Shown here: positions 1-4,890 of the stretch, in pieces
Position numbering within the stretch: position 1 is the first letter of the stretch
Layout of the letters: every line of letters starts with the position of its first letter
From: an uncultured Phycisphaerales bacterium
GTDB lineage: Bacteria > Planctomycetota > Phycisphaerae > UBA1845 > CAIVHJ01
Direction of reading: 5' to 3'
Assembly (NCBI GenBank): GCA_903905665.1
Contig: CAIVHJ010000190.1
Span: 1-6,612, forward strand
DNA: 6,612 bases
The notes under the pieces: model-generated
What the model saw: the letters and a program-made list of their open reading frames with translations, nothing else
The model's database searches: none
What the model was told of the DNA's origin: nothing
Translations under genes and position numbers: made by a program

Positions 1-33
1 ACACCTCCGGGGATTCCGAAATTCCAACACTGA
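1..33 (+). CDS. Possible C-terminal end of the upstream gene, perhaps nuoG (partial)
   Basis: Frame 1 is open from the window edge and reads TPPGIPKFQH before a TGA at 31-33, which lies 22 bases before the chosen nuoH start. In most bacterial nuo operons the gene before nuoH is nuoG, the large iron-sulfur subunit of the peripheral arm, so this may be its last ten codons. The assignment rests only on position and on the tidy spacing. Ten residues are too few to recognise a family, and frames 2 and 3 are also open at the edge. Confidence 0.3.
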   Translation, partial: TPPGIPKFQH

Positions 34-55
34 TTCCCGACGGCATCACGCACGT

Positions 56-1303
56 GTGGTGTCCGGCATACAAAACGGAAAAAGACTGTCGAACTGGCTC
101 ATCAATCATTTTTATACGCAGTTCGGATTCAGCATGGTGTTGATGCTGGTGATTTTTCTTGGTCTTCAGGCTGGGGCGGCCTACTGTACGCTGATGGAAC
201 GAAAAGTCTCGGCGTGGGTTCAGGATCGAATCGGACCCAATCGAGCAGGCCCATGGGGACTTTTGCAGCCGCTGGCGGATGGAGTCAAGTTTTTCTTCAA
301 AGAAGAAAACCTGCCCGGCGGCGCAGATCGCTGGATTTTTATTCTGGCCCCGATGATTTTTTTCGGTTCGGCGTGTGTCGCATTCGGCGTGATTCCATGG
401 GGAGGCGTCTATCAACCGCGACCAGATGTTTCGATTCGCGTACAGGTCGCAAGCGTCGATATTGGATTGCTCTACATTCTGGCGATCAGTTCCATCACGG
501 TTTATGGTGTGATTCTCGGAGGATGGGCTTCCAACAACAAATACTCATTCTTCGGTGCCATCCGGGCAGCCTCCCAAATGCTCAGTTATGAAATTCCACT
601 GGGATTGGCGGTTCTGATTATTGTGTTAACCTCCGGTCAGTTGCGTCTTGAAACCATTGTCGAGCAACAAACCGGCTATTGGCTTGGAATCATCCCGAAG
701 TGGAACGTTTTTCTCCATCCCGTTACTTTTGTGGTGCTATTCACTACGATCTTGGCCGAATGCAACCGCGCCCCGTTTGATCTGGCTGAATGCGAGCAGG
801 AACTCGTCGTGGGCTATCATACCGAATACAGTTCCATGAAACTGGCGATGTTCTTGCTCGGAGAGTACGTTCATCTGATCACCGCGAGTGCGTTTCTCGT
901 TGTGCTGTTCTGGGGCGGATGGCATCTTGGGGGATTGAGCACGGTTCAGACGTCATTGCTCGGCGTACTGCTTCAGATGCTGATCATGGCCGGCAAGATT
1001 GCGATTTGCATCTTTGTCGCGATGTGGATCCGCTGGACGCTGCCGCGATTCCGTTTCGACCAGCTCCTCCGTTTGTGCTGGAAGGGTTTGATTCCCCTGA
1101 TGATCGTTGAACTGATTCTGACGTGTGTTTGGGTGTATTGGGGTGTTGAACGATCCGGGTGGATTGGTCTGGGCGAACTCGTCGCCTTGGGAATCATCGG
1201 TTTGTTTTTGTGGCTTCGGCCGCGCATGATTACGGGTCGGCAGGAACATCTCCGTCCCATTGCCCTGTCAGGCAGTCCTGCTTCTACAACGGTGAAAACA
1301 TGA
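56..1303 (+). CDS. nuoH: NADH-quinone oxidoreductase subunit H (complex I, ND1 family), long form
   Basis: NuoH is the membrane subunit that anchors the peripheral arm and builds most of the quinone-binding chamber. Family hallmarks are clear: ERKVSAWVQDRIGPNRAGP near residues 48-66, FFFKEE near 79-84, GGWASNNKYSFFGAIRAASQ near 155-174, Glu179 in SYEIPLG, and the charged loop ECNRAPFDLAECEQEL at 235-250 with Asp242, Glu245, Glu247 and Glu249, followed by HTEYS (Glu257) and LGEYV (Glu270). These acidic residues match the E. coli set around E157, D213-E220, E228 and E241. At 415 residues it is about 90 longer than E. coli NuoH (325). It has roughly 12 extra N-terminal residues and about 50 extra C-terminal ones that include one more hydrophobic helix near 370-387. 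The start is a GTG (56, or the adjacent GTG at 59) without a visible ribosome site. The first ATG, at 134, would remove much of helix 1, so it was not chosen. The stop overlaps the nuoI start. Confidence 0.95.
   Translation: MVSGIQNGKRLSNWLINHFYTQFGFSMVLMLVIFLGLQAGAAYCTLMERKVSAWVQDRIGPNRAGPWGLLQPLADGVKFFFKEENLPGGADRWIFILAPMIFFGSACVAFGVIPWGGVYQPRPDVSIRVQVASVDIGLLYILAISSITVYGVILGGWASNNKYSFFGAIRAASQMLSYEIPLGLAVLIIVLTSGQLRLETIVEQQTGYWLGIIPKWNVFLHPVTFVVLFTTILAECNRAPFDLAECEQELVVGYHTEYSSMKLAMFLLGEYVHLITASAFLVVLFWGGWHLGGLSTVQTSLLGVLLQMLIMAGKIAICIFVAMWIRWTLPRFRFDQLLRLCWKGLIPLMIVELILTCVWVYWGVERSGWIGLGELVALGIIGLFLWLRPRMITGRQEHLRPIALSGSPASTTVKT
1291..1295 (+). promoter_or_regulatory. Probable ribosome binding site of nuoI
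   Basis: GGTGA lies four bases before the nuoI ATG, inside the last codons of nuoH. It matches the 3' part of the ideal Shine-Dalgarno GGAGGTGA. Together with the ATGA overlap it supports the start at 1300 and coupled translation from nuoH. Confidence 0.5.
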
Positions 1304-1875
1304 TTCCTCCCAAGGACATCATCCACATCAATCCACCCGAATTATCGGCTGCGGAACGGATGTTTCTGCCGCAGATCGTTGAGGGATTGTGGGTGACGTT
1401 CGGACACATTTTTCAGAAACGTCGTACCGTTCAGTATCCCGAAAAAAAAGCCTCCTTGCGGATTGAAAACTATCGTGGCGTCCATCGTCTCAACCGCGAT
1501 CCGCAGGGGCGAGTCGCCTGCGTTGCGTGTTTCATGTGCAGTACCGCCTGCCCGGCGCATTGCATTCACATCGAAGCCGCCGAATCCCCGTGGCCCGATC
1601 GCGAGAAATATCCCGTCAAATTCGATATTGACGAATTACGATGCATCTATTGCGGCATGTGCGAAGAGGCCTGCCCGGTGGACGCGATTGAACTGACCCC
1701 GGAATACGAACCCGTGGGACTGACGCGCGAGGAACTGATTTTCGACAGGGAAAAACTGCTCGAAATGAACGACCAAACCGTCGGGATCAAACCTCGCAAA
1801 GACCCGAAGATCACCGGTTATCCGAACACCGGCATCGCACAACGCACCCAAACTGGAACATCATCGCATGAATGA
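1300..1875 (+). CDS. nuoI: NADH-quinone oxidoreductase subunit I, 2x[4Fe-4S] ferredoxin-like protein
   Basis: NuoI is the peripheral-arm subunit with clusters N6a and N6b. It passes electrons to NuoB (cluster N2) and so to quinone. Two classical CxxCxxCxxxCP motifs are visible: Cys74, 77, 80, 84 (CVACFMCSTACP) and Cys115, 118, 121, 125 (CIYCGMCEEACP). The N-terminal part, with LWVTFGHIFQKRRTVQYPEKK near 30-50, matches the amphipathic section that lies on NuoH in known structures. Length is 191 residues, close to the family norm (E. coli 180). An extra cysteine, Cys88, follows the first motif. The start was chosen at the ATG in the ATGA overlap with nuoH because the protein then begins at the usual place. 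The open frame reaches back to 1159, but that stretch lies inside nuoH and is a shadow. The hydrophilic C-terminal tail after about residue 155 is low in recognisable motifs. The gene ends 8 bases inside nuoJ. Confidence 0.96.
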   Translation: MIPPKDIIHINPPELSAAERMFLPQIVEGLWVTFGHIFQKRRTVQYPEKKASLRIENYRGVHRLNRDPQGRVACVACFMCSTACPAHCIHIEAAESPWPDREKYPVKFDIDELRCIYCGMCEEACPVDAIELTPEYEPVGLTREELIFDREKLLEMNDQTVGIKPRKDPKITGYPNTGIAQRTQTGTSSHE

Positions 1876-2602
1876 ATCTTGTCTTCCCATCTGGACCTAT
1901 CTTCTGACCGCCCTTGGGGCACTGGCGATTTTCTGTCTGCTTCCACGCGCAGACAAATCGTACCGGTCCGCCGGCGGCCTGATCGGAATCATCGCTTTGG
2001 GATTGGCCTTGTTTTTGTTGATTCACAACGGAGGGATCGAACATGGGACGACGTTATGTTTCTACGCGTTCGCAACTTTAGCGATCGTTTGCAGCGTGGC
2101 GGTGATTGTTCAGACGCGTGCGGTTTATAGCGCATTGTTCTTTGTCATGGTGATATTGTCCACCGCCGGAATGGTTCTCCTGCTGGATGCCGAGTTTCTG
2201 GCTGTGGCGCTCGTCATCGTTTATGCCGGCGCCATCCTCGTCACCTACTTATTCGTGATCATGCTCGCCCAGCAGGAAGGCTTGTCGCTTTATGACCGAA
2301 AATCCCGGGCGCCGTTCGGGGCGTGTCTGGCCGGTTTTCTTCTGATGGCCGCATTGAGCGGTGCGTGGACGCCGATGGATCATTCGATGGTTCCATCGAC
2401 GCCGATTGCAGGTGAAACCCTTGCGATCGGTCGAGTCGTGATGACGAATTACATGGTCGTGTTGCAGTTGGCGGGCGTACTGTTGCTATTGGCGATGGTG
2501 GGCGCGGTCGCCATCGTTCGCAAACGATTCCCCAAGGATTTTGATGCGTCGCGGGAATCTGCTTCAATCGGCGAAGTCGGTCGAAAGGCCGCGCCATTCT
2601 GA
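1868..2602 (+). CDS. nuoJ: NADH-quinone oxidoreductase subunit J (ND6 family) with N-terminal two-helix extension
   Basis: NuoJ sits in the membrane arm between NuoH/NuoA and NuoK. Its third core helix carries a pi-bulge linked to coupling between quinone chemistry and proton pumping. The family signature is VIVYAGAILVTYLFVIMLAQQ near 116-136, preceded by RAVYSALFFVMVILSTAGMVLLL at 84-106. Core helices are approximately 62-81, 87-105, 108-134, 148-166 and 192-217. Before this core there are about 60 additional residues with two further hydrophobic segments (about 7-25 and 36-53) joined by a basic loop, PRADKSYRSAGG. The total is 244 residues against 184 in E. coli. The ATG at 1868 overlaps the nuoI end by 8 bases. 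A weak GGAA lies 9 bases upstream. No in-frame ATG exists near the position where a short NuoJ would begin, so the extension appears to be translated. The position of E. coli Glu55 is a Leu here, in a spot that varies in the family. Confidence 0.92.
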   Translation: MNESCLPIWTYLLTALGALAIFCLLPRADKSYRSAGGLIGIIALGLALFLLIHNGGIEHGTTLCFYAFATLAIVCSVAVIVQTRAVYSALFFVMVILSTAGMVLLLDAEFLAVALVIVYAGAILVTYLFVIMLAQQEGLSLYDRKSRAPFGACLAGFLLMAALSGAWTPMDHSMVPSTPIAGETLAIGRVVMTNYMVVLQLAGVLLLLAMVGAVAIVRKRFPKDFDASRESASIGEVGRKAAPF

Positions 2603-2608
2603 CAGGTA

Positions 2609-2635
2609 CATAGCACCCGGCATGCCGGGTGTATG
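2609..2635. repeat. Perfect palindrome / hairpin in the nuoJ-nuoK gap
   Basis: Bases 2614-2631 form a perfect 18-base palindrome, CACCCGGCATGCCGGGTG. As RNA it folds into a 7-bp GC-rich stem (2614-2620 with 2625-2631) and a CAUG loop. CATA at 2609-2612 can also pair with TATG at 2632-2635 once G2613 is bulged, giving 11 pairs in all. No T-run follows, so it does not look like an intrinsic terminator. It lies 24 bases before the putative nuoK ribosome site and does not mask it. It could be an mRNA processing or stability element, an operator for a dimeric regulator, or a copy of a dispersed palindromic repeat. The sequence alone does not decide between these. Confidence 0.7.
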
Positions 2636-2658
2636 ATAGGAATAACCTCAGCGATGAT

Positions 2659-2663
2659 GTGAG
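2659..2663 (+). promoter_or_regulatory. Weak ribosome binding site candidate of nuoK
   Basis: GTGAG ends five bases before the nuoK ATG and partly matches the Shine-Dalgarno GGAGGTGA. nuoK is the only gene here that does not abut its upstream neighbour, so it must recruit ribosomes independently or by re-initiation. Confidence 0.35.
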
Positions 2664-2668
2664 CTCAA

Positions 2669-2977
2669 ATGAACGAACTTTCCCTGCACAATTACATTCT
2701 GGTCGGCGCCGTGTTGTTCGGGATCGGCGTGATCGGGTTTTTGTCCCGACGCAATCTGATCATCATCTTCTTGTGCACCGAGCTGATGTTTCAGGGCATT
2801 ATTGTGAACGTCGTGGCTTTCGGGAAGTATCACGGAAACTTGCAGGGTCAGGCCTTTGCCCTGTTTTTACTGGTGATCGCGGCGGTCGAAGCCGGTCTGG
2901 CACTGGCGCTGGTTGTCGTGCTCTTTCGCCGCAAAGGAACTCTGGACAGCGAATCTTTCAAAACTCTGCGCGAATAA
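2669..2977 (+). CDS. nuoK: NADH-quinone oxidoreductase subunit K (ND4L family)
   Basis: NuoK is a small membrane subunit of three helices, equivalent to a part of the antiporter fold. It links the quinone chamber region to the pumping modules NuoN, NuoM and NuoL. The 102 residues match the family length (about 100). Helices are near 7-25, 30-51 and 60-87. Both functionally important buried glutamates are present: Glu38 in FLCTELMFQG (E. coli E36) and Glu74 in IAAVEAGLALAL (E. coli E72). The short basic loop SRRN before helix 2 and the RRK stretch after helix 3 are also typical. It follows nuoJ after a 66-base gap that contains a palindrome, and precedes nuoL by 6 bases. The start at the ATG gives the standard N-terminus LHNYILVGAVLFGIG. 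Confidence 0.97.
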   Translation: MNELSLHNYILVGAVLFGIGVIGFLSRRNLIIIFLCTELMFQGIIVNVVAFGKYHGNLQGQAFALFLLVIAAVEAGLALALVVVLFRRKGTLDSESFKTLRE

Positions 2978-2983
2978 ACACAG

Positions 2984-4882
2984 ATGGAGACTCAGTTCAA
3001 AATTCTTGGGATTCTGATTCTCATGGCTCCGCTGGTCAGCGCAATCCTTTCGGCCATGTTGGGCCGTCCGTTGTTGCGCAGTCGCACCCATTGGATGGTC
3101 ATCATCGGCGTCGGACTGTCGTTTGTGTGCTCATTGCTGATGTTCGGCCTTCTGAATCCGGATGTATCAAGCCCCGTGATCACGATCTATGACTGGATCG
3201 CTACCGGTGCGACACAGAATCTACAGACTCAATTCTCCGTCAATTTCCACATCGATTCGCTGACGACGGTCATGCTCGTCACGGTCACACTCGTCTCGCT
3301 GCTTGTGATCATCTACTCGCGTGACTACATGCGGCACGAGCATCAGCCCGATCGAGGATACGAGCGTTTCTTTGCGTTCCTAAGCCTGTTCGTCTTCTCC
3401 ATGTGCACACTGGTTCTGGCGGGAAACTTCCTGCTGCTCTATCTGGGCTGGGAAGCCGTCGGCCTGTGCAGTTATTTGTTGATTGGTTTTTATTACCCGA
3501 AACCCGAAGCCGCGGCAGCCGCGAAAAAAGCTTTCTTGGTCAACCGAGTGGGCGACCTTGGGTTCGGGCTGGGCATTCTGCTGATTTACCTCCGCTGCGG
3601 TCACCTCGATTACGATTACGTGTTCGGCCCGGGACTCATACAACTCAAAGGATATGAAACGGCCGTCGCGCTGCTGCTCTTCTGCGGCGCCGTCGGCAAG
3701 AGCGCCCAACTGCCTCTGCACGTCTGGTTGCCCGACGCCATGGAAGGTCCCACGCCTGTCTCGGCATTAATTCATGCCGCCACGATGGTCACTGCCGGTG
3801 TCTATATGGTCGCGCGATGCGGCGCTATTTTCGCCCGGAGCGAACCGGCGATGATGGTTGTTGCGACCACCGGCGCGGTCACGGCGATTTTCGCCGCCAC
3901 GATCGCTCTCGCCCAGTACGACCTGAAACGGATTCTGGCATACTCGACCATTAGCCAACTCGGATATATGTTTCTCGGTTTGGGTGTCTTCGCCGCCGAC
4001 GCCGCCGTCTTTCATCTGTTCACCCACGCATTCTTCAAGGCGCTGCTGTTCCTTGGCGCCGGCAGCGTCATGCACGCGATGGGGGGGATCATTGATCTCC
4101 GTCAACTCGGTGGCCTCCGAAAATTTCTCCCCTGGACATTCGTAACCTTTGTGATCGGCTCAGCCGCTCTTGCGGGATTACCACCCTTTGCAGGGTTTTA
4201 CAGCAAAGATTTGATCCTTGTGCAGGCGATCAATACTGCACCCGTTCTCGGCTGGATGGCGGTAGCGACTGCCGTAGTGACCGCATTTTACACTTTTCGA
4301 ATATTGTTTCTTGCGTTTTGTGGCCCGACTCGCGTTCCGATGGAGGTTCGTCCACACGAATCCGGAATATGGATGCTCATCCCAATGTTTGTTTTAAGCC
4401 TCGGTGCTCTGGGCGCGGGTTTTTTGTTTCAGCACCGTTTCTCCGAATACCTCCATCTCGTTCAAGAGCGTTTCGCGTCGTTACATCATGAACGATTTTC
4501 ACACGAATTTGTCGCGGTAATGTCCACCGTTTTGACTGCGCTGGGTATCGGGATGGCCTTCATTTTTTATATCCAGCGACCGAACTGGGCAGATCGCACT
4601 CGTGTGCTCGCCGGACCGATCTACACATTACTCCAGCGCAAATACTACGTCGATGAACTATACGACCTTCTTTTTGTTCGGCCCCTGCGTTACCTGGGAC
4701 GAATTTGCTTTGGAGTGGATTGTTATGTCGTGGACGGCATGATCTGGTTGGTAACGGGCATACCACGCCTAATCGGATGGACGCTTCGTACCTTGCAAAA
4801 GGGCGCTTTGCAGGGGTATGGACTGACTATGGCGCTTGGCCTGGGAATTTTGTTGCTTTTTGTTTGGTTCACCCAGCCGTGA
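2984..4882 (+). CDS. nuoL: NADH-quinone oxidoreductase subunit L (ND5 family), distal proton pump
   Basis: NuoL is the distal antiporter-like subunit of the membrane arm and carries the long lateral helix that runs along NuoM and NuoN. The core signatures are clear: WEAVGLCSYLLIGFYY with Glu157 (E. coli E144), GKSAQLPLHVWLPDAMEGPTP from 238 with Lys239 (E. coli K229), SALIHAATMVTAGVY with His264, AQYDLKRILAYSTISQLGYM, THAFFKALLFLGAGSVMHA with Lys352 (E. coli K342), and PPFAGFYSKDL with Lys408 (E. coli K399). Thus the full central charged axis is present. Length is 632 residues (E. coli 613), and the pattern fits 16 helices. The C-terminal region, with RKYYVDELYDLLFVRPLRYLG followed by a hydrophobic end helix (about 612-630), matches the anchor and lateral-helix part of true NuoL rather than a stand-alone Mrp antiporter subunit. 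There is no clear ribosome site in the 6-base gap after nuoK, which suggests coupled translation. Confidence 0.97.
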   Translation: METQFKILGILILMAPLVSAILSAMLGRPLLRSRTHWMVIIGVGLSFVCSLLMFGLLNPDVSSPVITIYDWIATGATQNLQTQFSVNFHIDSLTTVMLVTVTLVSLLVIIYSRDYMRHEHQPDRGYERFFAFLSLFVFSMCTLVLAGNFLLLYLGWEAVGLCSYLLIGFYYPKPEAAAAAKKAFLVNRVGDLGFGLGILLIYLRCGHLDYDYVFGPGLIQLKGYETAVALLLFCGAVGKSAQLPLHVWLPDAMEGPTPVSALIHAATMVTAGVYMVARCGAIFARSEPAMMVVATTGAVTAIFAATIALAQYDLKRILAYSTISQLGYMFLGLGVFAADAAVFHLFTHAFFKALLFLGAGSVMHAMGGIIDLRQLGGLRKFLPWTFVTFVIGSAALAGLPPFAGFYSKDLILVQAINTAPVLGWMAVATAVVTAFYTFRILFLAFCGPTRVPMEVRPHESGIWMLIPMFVLSLGALGAGFLFQHRFSEYLHLVQERFASLHHERFSHEFVAVMSTVLTALGIGMAFIFYIQRPNWADRTRVLAGPIYTLLQRKYYVDELYDLLFVRPLRYLGRICFGVDCYVVDGMIWLVTGIPRLIGWTLRTLQKGALQGYGLTMALGLGILLLFVWFTQP

Positions 4883-4890
4883 CGTGAAAT

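Noticed and set aside
1159..1299. Longer N-terminus for NuoI from the ATG at 1159
   Set aside because: The extra 47 residues lie inside nuoH and are Arg/Ser-rich. The ATG at 1300 gives the normal NuoI length and has a ribosome site.
2609..2635. Intrinsic transcription terminator between nuoJ and nuoK
   Set aside because: The hairpin is strong but no run of T follows on either side, and stopping here would cut off essential downstream subunits.
2629..3192. Open frame of 187 residues on the + strand across nuoK and the start of nuoL
   Set aside because: It is out of frame with clear nuoK and nuoL, has a low-complexity Arg/Ser-rich translation, and starts within the gap hairpin region. It is a shadow frame.
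3511..3523. Short inverted repeat CGCGGCAGCCGCG in nuoL
   Set aside because: The arms are only 6 bases with a one-base centre, in an Ala-rich coding stretch; it is well explained by codon composition.
3380..4105. Antisense open frames opposite nuoL
   Set aside because: The Gln/Glu-rich translations lack any motif, as expected opposite hydrophobic membrane-protein codons. No start signals were seen.
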